Positions 1-7,895 of a stretch of 64,000 nt of DNA are shown in pieces; the first letter of the stretch is position 1; every line of letters starts with the position of its first letter. A program made the translations under genes and the position numbers. This DNA is from Bacteroidales bacterium (GTDB lineage: Bacteria; Bacteroidota; Bacteroidia; Bacteroidales; M50B96). The stretch spans positions 1 to 64,000 of the forward strand of contig JAIOYV010000028.1 of NCBI GenBank assembly GCA_021740905.1. The letters run 5' to 3'. Below the pieces are notes generated by a model. It had not been told where the DNA came from. It worked only from the letters and a program-made list of their open reading frames with translations, and did no database searches.

Positions 1-139
1 ACCCTTTTACTGTTAGCCCGGAGTCCTCCTGCAATTGGATAAGCTCTCGATATTTTTCTTCTTTCCGCATTTCCATTTTTGCTGCGAAAGATAGACCGGC
101 TCAGGGGTGCTGACAATATGTACCAGGCCGATTGCTTAC
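1..139 (-). mobile_element. IS66-family insertion sequence, terminal part only
   Basis: The minus strand begins at 139 with GTAAGCAATCGGCC, the GTAA-type terminus usual for IS66 elements. After 63 bases of leader it enters a small reading frame (76 down to 2) resembling the IS66 accessory protein TnpA. The neighbouring HipA-like gene loses its coding sense exactly at this junction (in-frame TGA at 111-113, inside the element). IS66 elements usually duplicate 8 bp of target; AGTAAATG (140-147) would be the copy on this side, and the other copy would lie outside the window. Family assignment rests on the terminus and 25 residues. Confidence 0.72.
2..76 (-). CDS. IS66 accessory protein TnpA-like, N-terminal fragment (cut by window edge)
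   Basis: Twenty-five codons are visible, starting MEMRKEEKYRELIQ and continuing with EDSGLTVKG. The 'SGLTVK' stretch after a charged 'EKY..LI' helix resembles the start of the small HTH-like protein encoded first in IS66 elements, where it is normally followed by an FC..E motif and TnpB and TnpC. A second possible start lies at 70 (ATG CGG). Everything downstream is outside the window, so whether the element is intact cannot be judged. Confidence 0.55.
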   Translation of the reverse strand, partial: MEMRKEEKYRELIQLQEDSGLTVKG

Positions 140-635
140 AGTAAATGAGTTTTTTAAACTCCTTTTGTTTGATGCACTTATTGGAAATAATGACCGACAT
201 TTTTATAATTGGGGAATTGTCCATAGTATTCTAAACAAAAGGCCACCTGTTTTCAGTCCTTTTTATGACACTGCCAGAGGGCTTTTTTGGAACGACCATG
301 AACCCAAAGTAAAAAACATAGTTGCAAACAAAACTGGTTTGCCTGTGTTCATAGAAAGGTATTGTAATAGAAGTAATCCAAAAATTGGATGGGAGGAAAA
401 AAAGAACATAAATCATTTTGAACTGATTCAATTAATTGGTAGTTCATCTCTTAGTGGATTTAACAAAAATGAAATATCTAGTTATTGTACTCAGGACAAG
501 TTAATTGCCATACTTAAAATGATTGATACTGAGTTTTATGAACTCATGAGCTATGAAAGAAGGTTTTTGATAAAAGAATGTTTAAGATTTCGATTTAAGA
601 CAATAAATCAGATACTTGACGACAATTGTGATTAA
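140..635 (+). pseudogene. HipA-like serine/threonine kinase, C-lobe remnant cut by IS66
   Basis: The frame carries the HipA-type catalytic core: DALIGNNDRHFYNWG (catalytic Asp and metal-binding Asn about 21 and 26 residues into the open frame) and PFYDTARGL (metal-binding Asp). HipA-family toxins phosphorylate a protein substrate such as a tRNA synthetase. The complete C-lobe should begin well over 100 residues earlier, but the sequence before 140 is the end of an insertion element. The only available start is a TTG at 132 within the element. The C-terminal region (to FRFKTINQIL) looks complete. It is therefore most likely an inactivated toxin half. The companion N-lobe-like gene follows 20 bases later. 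Confidence 0.8.
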
Positions 636-642
636 AATGACA

Positions 643-650
643 TAACTTTG
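643..650 (+). promoter_or_regulatory. Possible -7 box (TAACTTTG) before the HipA N-lobe gene
   Basis: TAACTTTG fits the Bacteroidota -7 consensus TAnnTTTG. Transcription would start near 657, so if the box is used, translation would begin at the in-frame ATG at 667 rather than 655. No convincing -33 TTTG at 19-21 bp spacing was seen. Confidence 0.35.
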
Positions 651-654
651 CACC

Positions 655-1044
655 ATGCTAAAGAGGATGAAAAAAGCTATATGGAAGGTTGAAGGGATGG
701 AATATAAGGACAGCCCAGTTGACCAGGTAGCAGAATTTCAGTTGCATTACAACGATATTCTGATTGGTACACTTACGTACTCAAAGGGATTATGGGCCTA
801 CAAGTATTCCGATGAGTTTAAGAACCACACTCTAAGGCCAATAATTGATTTTCCTGATAAATACAAGGTTTATAAATCACCTCAGCTTTGGCCTTTTTTC
901 GCAACCCGGATACCCGTAATCAATCAGCCTTATCACCATAAGAAAATAGAAAAAGCCAATGCACAGATAGATGATTCGGTGGCACTTTTAAGGATATTTG
1001 GAAGGAATACTATCACAAATCCATATAGGTTGATGCCCGTATAA
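655..1044 (+). CDS. HipA N-terminal-lobe (HipS-like) protein
   Basis: The protein of 129 residues matches the HipA N-terminal subdomain pattern: FQLHYNDILIGTLTYSKGLW, then YSDEFK, IIDFPDKYKVYKS, LWPFFATRIP and a final LLRIFGRNTITNPY. In HipA this lobe packs on the kinase. In split HipBST systems a separate N-subdomain protein (HipS) acts as antitoxin. Here it lies after the kinase C-lobe, the reverse of the classical hipB-hipS-hipT order, and no HTH (HipB) gene follows it. With the kinase broken upstream it may be an orphan. Translation could begin at 655 or, if the TAACTTTG box at 643 is used, at 667 (MKKAIWKVEG). Family assignment is strong; the antitoxin role is inferred. Confidence 0.78.
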   Translation: MLKRMKKAIWKVEGMEYKDSPVDQVAEFQLHYNDILIGTLTYSKGLWAYKYSDEFKNHTLRPIIDFPDKYKVYKSPQLWPFFATRIPVINQPYHHKKIEKANAQIDDSVALLRIFGRNTITNPYRLMPV

Positions 1045-1091
1045 AACACTATTATTTCCTTCAATTTTAATACTTTACCATTTTAAAGTCC

Positions 1092-1280
1092 CAAACTGGT
1101 GCGAATTTGCAATTCGTGCCATTTATCCTTTCTATTTTTCTCCTGTCAGAGTGCTCAAAGCCGGTGTCCATCTTTATCGTATTTCCAATCTATTCCTCAA
1201 AGCTTGGTCGGATTTGAAATCCAGACCCTGTTTGCAAATTTGTTTTAAGGCACCGATTGCAAATCGCTAGGGGATCAGCT
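1092..1280. repeat. Degenerate inverted repeat in a gene-free stretch
   Basis: GGTGCGAATTTGCAATTCG followed by TGCC (from about 1098) faces GGCACCGATTGCAAATCG (from about 1249), with a further GTTTGCAAATTTG between them. The words GATTTGCAAATC/GCACGG recur in intergenic DNA of many Bacteroidota, so this is probably a decayed small dispersed element. No coding signal is seen between 1045 and 1278. Confidence 0.4.
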
Positions 1281-2040
1281 AATTATCATCAATCATAATA
1301 TTTGTCCAATTCCATGTTGGATATTCTAATTCAGAATTTATAAAAGTCTTTTCAATTTCTGAATGACATTTGGCGATGTTTAATTTTAAAGTCTTTACAT
1401 CTAAAGAAGTCATTTTAAAAGTAATATTTTTGGTAAATGGCAATTTTGTTGAGTTTTCATAGACTTTAATAAGAATGGTATATTTTCCTACTTTCCAATT
1501 AAAACCATTTTGAAATAAATCCTTTAACTCGTTGAAACTCTTTGATGCATGCAAATCTTCTAATGGCTTATTTGCTTGGCTTAAATTAATAGCATCTTCG
1601 ATTGTATTTTGCATAAGTTTCTTGTGTTCTGTTTGAAAGGTCTTTTGCTGAAATCCAATTTTTTTCTCAGATAATTCATCCTTTAAAATATTTATTGCTA
1701 TAGCAGATTGATTTTTGCGTGTTGGTAAACTTCCTGCCGAGTCAGGTAAATCAACAACATGTAAAGTTTCTTCAAACCACTTCCATTTAAATTTCTGTGT
1801 GTCATTATTTTCATGTGTTAATTCAATTTCTATTTTTTCAATTAGTGCTTTTCTTTTTTCTGCAACTAGAGCAATGCTTGTATTAATAATGGGGCCATAG
1901 GTTGTATATCCTATTTCAAGTTGATTTTCTGGAATTATTTTTAAATTAGGTTTTGTCATTTGGTTTTTAATAAAAATAATCAACTGAGGCAGCCATGCCA
2001 TTGCACCTAATATTGCAAGAATTTTAAACATTGTTTCCAT
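1279..2040 (-). CDS. Hypothetical membrane-anchored protein
   Basis: The 253-residue protein starts METMFKILAILGAMAWLPQ, a single N-terminal membrane helix, followed by KNQMTKPNLKI and a long soluble part with alternating charged and hydrophobic residues and no recognised catalytic motif. The topology (short N-terminal anchor, large domain) suggests the soluble part sits on the cytoplasmic side after a positive 'KNQMTK' flank, but orientation is uncertain. It ends 17 bases from the start of no other plus-strand gene and lies just downstream of the TPR/protease gene (which starts the next feature), possibly as its co-transcribed partner. Function unknown. Confidence 0.6.
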   Translation of the reverse strand: METMFKILAILGAMAWLPQLIIFIKNQMTKPNLKIIPENQLEIGYTTYGPIINTSIALVAEKRKALIEKIEIELTHENNDTQKFKWKWFEETLHVVDLPDSAGSLPTRKNQSAIAINILKDELSEKKIGFQQKTFQTEHKKLMQNTIEDAINLSQANKPLEDLHASKSFNELKDLFQNGFNWKVGKYTILIKVYENSTKLPFTKNITFKMTSLDVKTLKLNIAKCHSEIEKTFINSELEYPTWNWTNIMIDDN

Positions 2041-2057
2041 GTGTTATGAATTTAATT

Positions 2058-3899
2058 CTACTTCCTCTCAATTATCAGCAAATGATTTTCATAGTCAACT
2101 GTAATTTTTCCTAATTTTTTAAAGGCACTTCCTCCAAGTAAACAACTTCCACCCTGCCCTTCAAGAACAGTAGCTACAACATTCTTTAATTCGACTCCGC
2201 CAAATTCAATTTTCCTTAAATAGAAATTAAGTCCTGCAACTGAAGAACCATCTGCAATTGTATATCTCCCTCTATCGATAATATCCTCATATTTAATTAC
2301 TCCACCTTTATAAAAAGTCCAAAAAATGTCATTTGAAACTGTTGTATTATCTGCACCTGTATCAACAGTAAAATCAAATTCCATTATACCATTTAGTTTT
2401 ACTTTTATTATTTCTGAATTACCTACTGGTCTTAAAGGAATCTTAATTGTCCGATTATCAGCTAGAATCTTCTCAATCTTCGCAATTTGCTGTTTTGGGT
2501 AGTTGGCTTCCGGTTTTAGTTCTAAGGCATAGCGATAATAATACTGGGCATCGGTGTACATTTCCTGACTGAAATACTGGTCGGCAAGGTTGATGTTATT
2601 CTGGTATTCGCGGTCGATTCTTAGCTTTTCAACGAGGTTGTCAATGTCTTTAATCTTTTGTGAAACAAGGGCATCGGATTTTATTCGTAGAGCATCACCG
2701 TATTTTTGCTTTGCCAATTCATAATTTCCGGTTTTAAAGGCAGCCTCGGCTTGCGAGCATAATTCGGAGAATTCGTTGTCCTTTTTCTGTTGCTTGAGAA
2801 TGACCTCTATTTCTTCGACCTGATTTTTTGGGTAGCTTTCGGCTGGGCGTTGATTGATGGCATTTCTGTACTTAATATTGGCAAGCTCGTACTTGTGCGC
2901 ATAAAACAAGCTGTCCGCATCCGAAATGGTGTTTCTGTACAAATCATCTTTCCTCTTTTGCTCGGCAATCTCCTTCTCTTTGGCCGTGTTGATGTCGCGT
3001 ATAATCTTCTCCGTTTCATTCAGCCGGATTTGAGCCACCTCGTCATTGGCTTTGTGTTTGAGGGCTTCCTGATAGGATGATTGTGCCTGGGCGTACGATT
3101 CATCCGCGAAATAGCTGTTGCCCCTGTCCATTGCAATATGGTAGGGTGTCCGGTTGTCAATATGTTTTGCCGGGCTAAATGCTTTGTAGGATGTATTGGC
3201 CAATTGATAATAGTAATGGCTTTGCTCAGGGACCGGGTTTGCCTGCACTTTCTTACCCTTTCTGAAAATACCATAAATATCGGCTAACCATATACTTGCT
3301 CCCAATCCGGCGCAGGATTGCGACAGCCTGAGTTGGTTTTGGTAATCTTTGTAAAAATCGTTCCGGGTCGGAATGTCCATTTCCTTTTTGTAATCGGAAA
3401 AGGAGGTGTTGGCCTTGCTGTTCAGGTAAATGGATGAAGCCACCAGGCTGTATGCAGCCACACCATAAAGCCAATAGTTTTTACCGTTCCTCAACTTATA
3501 ATCGCCACTGCCGGGAAATAGCAGGGACTTTGTAATATGCTTGCCCGTAGGCACATCCAGTTCAGGTTTCCAGGTCATTTCAAACCGGATTTCTTCGTTT
3601 AGGATGATGTTGTCCTTTTCAATGTCCCATATTATTTGTTTGCCCGGCCCACCATAGACCACCGACAAATTTACATCGCCCGTAAGGGTATTGGCCTTTA
3701 TTTCCTGGCCATTTATTCGCAAAGGCTTGATGGAAACAAAAAACTTTGCCACATTTTTTGATTGGAGGATGTCGTAGTGAATGGTGATTACTTTCCCGTC
3801 GAATGTATAATCAAAATTTTCGATGGTAGCTTTCGATTGGGAAAAGAGGACAATGTGGATTGCCAACAGAAGCAGGATGGTAGTTAATTTTCTCATCAT
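2058..3899 (-). CDS. Exported TPR protein with C-terminal retropepsin-like aspartic protease
   Basis: A signal peptide (MRKLTTILLLLAIHIVLF) is followed by a beta-sandwich-like region (about 25-110), a segment with two hydrophobic helices like those of DUF5683 proteins (SLLFPGSGDYKLRNGKNYW, then LADIYGIF; about 120-215), four or more TPR-like repeats (about 255-485, e.g. GNYELAKQKYGDALRI), and a final domain. That domain has the aspartic-protease signature FDFTVDTGADNTTVS (active Asp near 513) and the flap/closing motif SCLLGGSAFKKLGK, as in single-domain retropepsin-like proteases that act as dimers. Protease activity is inferred from the motif. It is two bases from the lipoprotein gene upstream, suggesting one transcript. 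Its target is unknown; the TPRs may present a substrate. Confidence 0.75.
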   Translation of the reverse strand: MMRKLTTILLLLAIHIVLFSQSKATIENFDYTFDGKVITIHYDILQSKNVAKFFVSIKPLRINGQEIKANTLTGDVNLSVVYGGPGKQIIWDIEKDNIILNEEIRFEMTWKPELDVPTGKHITKSLLFPGSGDYKLRNGKNYWLYGVAAYSLVASSIYLNSKANTSFSDYKKEMDIPTRNDFYKDYQNQLRLSQSCAGLGASIWLADIYGIFRKGKKVQANPVPEQSHYYYQLANTSYKAFSPAKHIDNRTPYHIAMDRGNSYFADESYAQAQSSYQEALKHKANDEVAQIRLNETEKIIRDINTAKEKEIAEQKRKDDLYRNTISDADSLFYAHKYELANIKYRNAINQRPAESYPKNQVEEIEVILKQQKKDNEFSELCSQAEAAFKTGNYELAKQKYGDALRIKSDALVSQKIKDIDNLVEKLRIDREYQNNINLADQYFSQEMYTDAQYYYRYALELKPEANYPKQQIAKIEKILADNRTIKIPLRPVGNSEIIKVKLNGIMEFDFTVDTGADNTTVSNDIFWTFYKGGVIKYEDIIDRGRYTIADGSSVAGLNFYLRKIEFGGVELKNVVATVLEGQGGSCLLGGSAFKKLGKITVDYENHLLIIERK

Positions 3900-3900
3900 C

Positions 3901-4872
3901 TTAGTTTGCAGTGAATGATTTTACAAGCCCGTATTTTACATATTGACCATTACTTGCATACGCCCGGTAATAGTAGATTTCACCACTTTCCAAATCGGGC
4001 AAAGTAGTGTAGAAAATGCCTGTCTGTGAAGCAGTGCCGATGGAGATCCTGTTTGCGTTGTAATCGGGAAATGCGGTTGTAACCGACCAGCAATGGCCAT
4101 GCTCCACAATCGGATTAATGCCGATACTGACAATTGTGCCTTGTAAAGTAGCCGTCTGATTGGCATTGAGTGTAAGTGTATCGGTTGAGATTAGTAAGTC
4201 CGGTATAAAAACAGGCTGGCTGTTCCCGTACAAATAATTGTTATCGCTTGTACGGCAGTAAGTTCGTACCCAATATTGGGTTTGCAAAGAAAGCCCTGAA
4301 ATGGTATTTGTAAATGAGGTATCGCACCAACAATAGTCGTAGGAAATATGCAGGTTGTCGATGGTAGGAAATTCATTATCAGCCCAACATTGGCCAAAAT
4401 CATAAATCCTTAACGAACCCAGGTTCTCAATCGAGCCATTTACCTGTACTGTGCTTTCGTCTATAATTTCCGGTATTCCTGTAACCAGATGAATAGCGGT
4501 ATCAGAGGTCATAAAAGAAACCTCGTTCCCATATTTCATCAATGAGCCATCCATTGCAAAACTACGGATGAAGTATTCCTTGTTGGCATCAAGCCAATCG
4601 AGTTCAACTGAAAAATCACCAATCTGATTTCTAAAATAGAGATTATAATCCCAACCATTCATAATTGTTGGTTCGGGTTTATCGTTTATCACAAAACCAT
4701 GCTTCACTTCCGATGCCTCACCCATGTCAACAAGCACACCCTGTGCAATATAGGTTGAGCCATCCTGTGTTGGGGCAAGCGTTTGCACTTCAAGGATTCT
4801 TTCTTTTTGGCAGGATGCAGTGGCTATAACAACTAAAAAGAAAATAAAAAACTTTAATAATGAATTGCCCAT
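3901..4872 (-). CDS. Lipoprotein with fibronectin-III-like repeats
   Basis: The N-terminus ends in the lipobox ATASCQKE (Cys21), indicating a lipid-anchored periplasmic or surface protein. The rest consists of about three repeats of the pattern 'G.V...G....E.GHCWS......T.....G......F......L....YY.RAYA.NG...YG', a common arrangement in Bacteroidota lipoproteins built from Ig/FN3-like modules. No enzyme motif was seen. The gene ends two bases before the TPR/protease start and begins 12 bases after the Kelch-repeat gene's stop, so the three genes are probably co-transcribed and may form one surface assembly. Confidence 0.65.
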   Translation of the reverse strand: MGNSLLKFFIFFLVVIATASCQKERILEVQTLAPTQDGSTYIAQGVLVDMGEASEVKHGFVINDKPEPTIMNGWDYNLYFRNQIGDFSVELDWLDANKEYFIRSFAMDGSLMKYGNEVSFMTSDTAIHLVTGIPEIIDESTVQVNGSIENLGSLRIYDFGQCWADNEFPTIDNLHISYDYCWCDTSFTNTISGLSLQTQYWVRTYCRTSDNNYLYGNSQPVFIPDLLISTDTLTLNANQTATLQGTIVSIGINPIVEHGHCWSVTTAFPDYNANRISIGTASQTGIFYTTLPDLESGEIYYYRAYASNGQYVKYGLVKSFTAN

Positions 4873-4884
4873 GATTCTATCCTT

Positions 4885-7209
4885 CTATTTGCAGTGCATG
4901 TAATATATCTTCTGCTCATTTTCAATGTTATATTTATATGTAGGATTTGCTAAATAGAAAACTGTATTGTTGTGCTTTAATGCATAACTATTTGAATAGA
5001 ACCCATAAGCGTATTCTGATGAAAGAGGGATCATAGTAAAATAAGTATCATTTGTTGTGTCATATTTGTAATTATATCTACCTTGTGTTGCTGAGCCTTG
5101 CACATATATATATTGTCCATGTACAAAAGAAAACATATTCTCATCTGGAACAGGTAGTGGTGTTTTGACAGACCAAGTATCTGTAATGATATTGTATTCC
5201 TGTGTATAATCTAAATCACCTCCGACATTTACTGTACCATTTCCTCCAATGCAATATATCTTGTCATTTATTAATTTAATTTCAAATTCTTTGGTTGGAA
5301 AAGGCATTGCCGCTTTAGTTGTCCATGTATTTGTTTGAGGGTTGTACTCTTGAACATTTGGTGCCCAAAGTGTTCCAATTTTCCCCCCAACATAATACAA
5401 TTTTTCATTATGTACTATCACTTTGGCATCTGATCTGGCAGTAGTTGATGATATGGGTGTCCAAGAATTTAATAATGGATCATATTTATAAAAACTCGAT
5501 CCTGAAGTGGGAAATGAAAAAATGTATAAGGAATTTGCGATAATATTATTAGCCATAGAATAGTTTGGAAGGATGTTTTTCGAAGTCCAATTATCTGCAA
5601 CTGGATCATATTCATACATGCTGCTTGAGCTTATATAATATATTTTTCCTTGAAATGCTATGAATGTGCCATAAGTTGAATACATTGGAATTGGGGTCTT
5701 CTGAGTGGTTACATTGGTCGTTGGATTTATTTCTATAGTGTACGGTGTCTGTGGAGATCCACCTACCAAATAAAAACAATAAAATAGTCCATTTTGTTCG
5801 ACAAATCCTCCAATACCGGCACCAACTGGGCTATAATATGCAAATGTTGACCAAGCATTATCTTCTGTAATGAAATAATCCCCAGAGTAAGCAAATCCCG
5901 AAGGTGGATTAGGATCAAGGCTATTTATACAAGTACCTGGCGGCATAATATCAGCAAGAGATAACACGATAGAGTTTCCATTTGAAATTGACAATGTGTC
6001 GTTTGATGTAGATAAGGTTTGAAATTCGTTGGTGCTGTCATTATCATTATCAGCAATGTCAAATATAGTCCCAGTACCATCCGAAATATCAATGGTTCTT
6101 TGCGTTCCATTTGCAGAACTCATAAGGTTTTGGTTATCGGAATCGGTGAAGTTGCCCCCATTTTGGGTAAGGGTCACTGTGTTGCCTGTTTTACTTATGT
6201 TCTGTAATTCGTTGGTCGGGTCCGGGTCAAGGTCTACTGCTCCTGCCAATGTAATAGCATTTCCATCGGTAATGCTAAGTTGGTTTCCATTTAGTACAAG
6301 CTGTTGGTTGTCGCTGTCCGTAACACTGCCACCATTTTGGTCAAGCGTAATAGTATTCCCTACTTTCGATATTGTTTGCAATTCATTTGCTGGGTCATGG
6401 TCGGCATCATCAATATCGTCTGTGAAATTTCCACCACTCTGGGAAAGTGTAACCTGATTTCCTACCTTAGAAATAGTTTGTAGTTCATTTGCAGGGTCAT
6501 TGTCATTATCGGCCACTGAAAAACTTCCCCCATTGTTTGAGAGTGTCACATCTAAGCCGGTTTGAGAAACTGTTTGTATTTCATTTAATGGGTCGTGGTC
6601 ATCATCGGGTGTTAATTGAACGGAGTTTCCATTTGAAATTGAAAGAGTAGTCCCGTTTAGGTCTAAGGTTTGGCTGTCTGTGTTGTCCAGGTATGGCGCA
6701 AGGTCAATCGGGTTGGGATTGGGATTTCCGGTAATCTCCAGCGAATTTCCGGTAAGCTGCAAATCCTGGATTTCGTTTGTTGCGCTTGTATCCATGTCGT
6801 TGAGGCTCCTGCCCGCCTCTTTTGAATAAAAAGAAAGAGGCACTGTCATGAGTTGCGAGGTTCCCATAAACTGAAAATTACTGCCCCCGTTCAGGTCTAA
6901 TTCAATCTTTACAAAGAAAACAGAAGTGCTCCAGTCAATTGTAGTAAAATTGCCCGAAACCTGCTGGCCGCCACCAATGTTGAGGTTAGCAACGCCAAAA
7001 GGATTGGTTGCCAATTGCTGTGTTTCGGTATAGAGGTTCGCACCGTTGGGATCGTCGGCAAGAATACTGATACGAAAGGACACAATTTTATCGGCCTGGA
7101 CATCTCCGGCATAGTCCCGTACCACAGCCTGGTATTTTATGGTATTGGGAACCTGCCCAACGGCAGCAAAGGATAACACTACGAACAGAAATAGGAAAAT
7201 CTTTTTCAT
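4885..7209 (-). CDS. Exported tail-like repeat protein with C-terminal Kelch propeller
   Basis: A signal peptide (MKKIFLFLFVVLSFAAVGQ) leads a conserved N-domain beginning VPNTIKYQAVVRDYAGD, typical of Bacteroidota exported proteins with phage-tail-like organisation. Residues about 140-440 hold at least eight imperfect copies of a unit around 'NELQTISKVGNTITLDQNGG' ending in 'DN', rich in Asp, Asn, Gly and Thr. The C-terminal third (about 470-774) has Kelch-like blades such as IVHNEKLYYVGGKIG, VQEYNPQTNTW and KLINDKIYCIGGNG. It is probably a surface filament or adhesin. No T9SS tail was seen. It ends 12 bases before the lipoprotein gene and starts 6 bases after a T9SS gene's stop. Confidence 0.7.
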   Translation of the reverse strand: MKKIFLFLFVVLSFAAVGQVPNTIKYQAVVRDYAGDVQADKIVSFRISILADDPNGANLYTETQQLATNPFGVANLNIGGGQQVSGNFTTIDWSTSVFFVKIELDLNGGSNFQFMGTSQLMTVPLSFYSKEAGRSLNDMDTSATNEIQDLQLTGNSLEITGNPNPNPIDLAPYLDNTDSQTLDLNGTTLSISNGNSVQLTPDDDHDPLNEIQTVSQTGLDVTLSNNGGSFSVADNDNDPANELQTISKVGNQVTLSQSGGNFTDDIDDADHDPANELQTISKVGNTITLDQNGGSVTDSDNQQLVLNGNQLSITDGNAITLAGAVDLDPDPTNELQNISKTGNTVTLTQNGGNFTDSDNQNLMSSANGTQRTIDISDGTGTIFDIADNDNDSTNEFQTLSTSNDTLSISNGNSIVLSLADIMPPGTCINSLDPNPPSGFAYSGDYFITEDNAWSTFAYYSPVGAGIGGFVEQNGLFYCFYLVGGSPQTPYTIEINPTTNVTTQKTPIPMYSTYGTFIAFQGKIYYISSSSMYEYDPVADNWTSKNILPNYSMANNIIANSLYIFSFPTSGSSFYKYDPLLNSWTPISSTTARSDAKVIVHNEKLYYVGGKIGTLWAPNVQEYNPQTNTWTTKAAMPFPTKEFEIKLINDKIYCIGGNGTVNVGGDLDYTQEYNIITDTWSVKTPLPVPDENMFSFVHGQYIYVQGSATQGRYNYKYDTTNDTYFTMIPLSSEYAYGFYSNSYALKHNNTVFYLANPTYKYNIENEQKIYYMHCK
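5940..6680. repeat. In-gene tandem repeats of the tail-like protein
   Basis: Related DNA units recur within the coding sequence, with shared words such as GGGTCATGGTC, TTTCCACC/TTTGCCCCC and GTTTGCAATTC(ATT). They encode the 'NELQTISKVGN..TL.QNGG' units. The copies are of similar but not identical length, so recombination between them could change the repeat number. Confidence 0.6.
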
Positions 7210-7215
7210 GGTTTC

Positions 7216-7716
7216 TTATTTGATTTTTTGAACTTTAAACACTTGATGATTCTTCTTCTTCACCTCAAAAACACGGATAAGGTAAAAGCCCGCCGCGAAA
7301 TTTTGAAAGTCAATCCGCACCGAAATACTTTCCTGCCAATCCTCTTTTATAAGCAGCTTTCCGGTGGGGTCATACACCTGAACTGTCATTTCTTCTCCCG
7401 GCTTTAAGTCCGGGTTTTCAATAGTCAGGAAATCGTTGAAAGGATTCGGGTAGGCTTTGAAGAGGGTTTTCTCCGGGAGCTTTTCCACGCGGATGTTCCC
7501 TTCCTCGCTCCCCTGTCGGAATCCCTGGGTAAGAAAGGCATTGCCGTTGGTGTAGGTTTCAATTATGGATTCACCCATTGTAAAATCCAGCGAACCGTTA
7601 ATTTGTGCAAAATAATCGCCCCCCGAAGAATACACTTGCTGAGATAGGATTTGAGCAATAGAAGAAACACTGGTTACTATCAAAAGCATTAAAAGGATAA
7701 AAGGCTTCATACGCAT
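7216..7716 (-). CDS. Small exported protein with T9SS sorting domain
   Basis: From the ATG at 7716 the protein starts MRMKPFILLMLLIVTSVSS, a clear signal peptide. An in-frame ATG at 7782 would place 22 extra residues before it and is less likely. The C-terminal 80 residues form a type A T9SS sorting domain (KAYPNPFNDFLTIE, VQVYDPTGKLL, FAAGFYLIRVFE). Only about 70 residues separate signal and tail, including YSSGGDYFAQINGSLDFTMG and TYTNGNAFLTQGFRQG, the usual motif preceding such tails. It is therefore a short secreted protein with no catalytic domain, often found as the first gene of tail-like clusters. It is the first of four close-packed minus-strand genes running to 2058. Confidence 0.72.
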   Translation of the reverse strand: MRMKPFILLMLLIVTSVSSIAQILSQQVYSSGGDYFAQINGSLDFTMGESIIETYTNGNAFLTQGFRQGSEEGNIRVEKLPEKTLFKAYPNPFNDFLTIENPDLKPGEEMTVQVYDPTGKLLIKEDWQESISVRIDFQNFAAGFYLIRVFEVKKKNHQVFKVQKIK

Positions 7717-7895
7717 GGTGTGTTTTAACAGTCTAAAGATAGAAATTAATTTAATGCGAATAGATAAATCGCGGAACGCCACTTTTTTTTTAATAATGAT
7801 TGTTCATATCCCAATCAATTAATCTTCTAAACTAAACCGATCGTTGTTATCTTATGGAAATATGGGTCTAAATCGCTACTAAAGTAAACCTTGAT

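Noticed and set aside
3020-3474. Open frames of 68-84 codons on both strands
   Set aside because: They are alternative frames of the TPR/protease gene without domain or start support.
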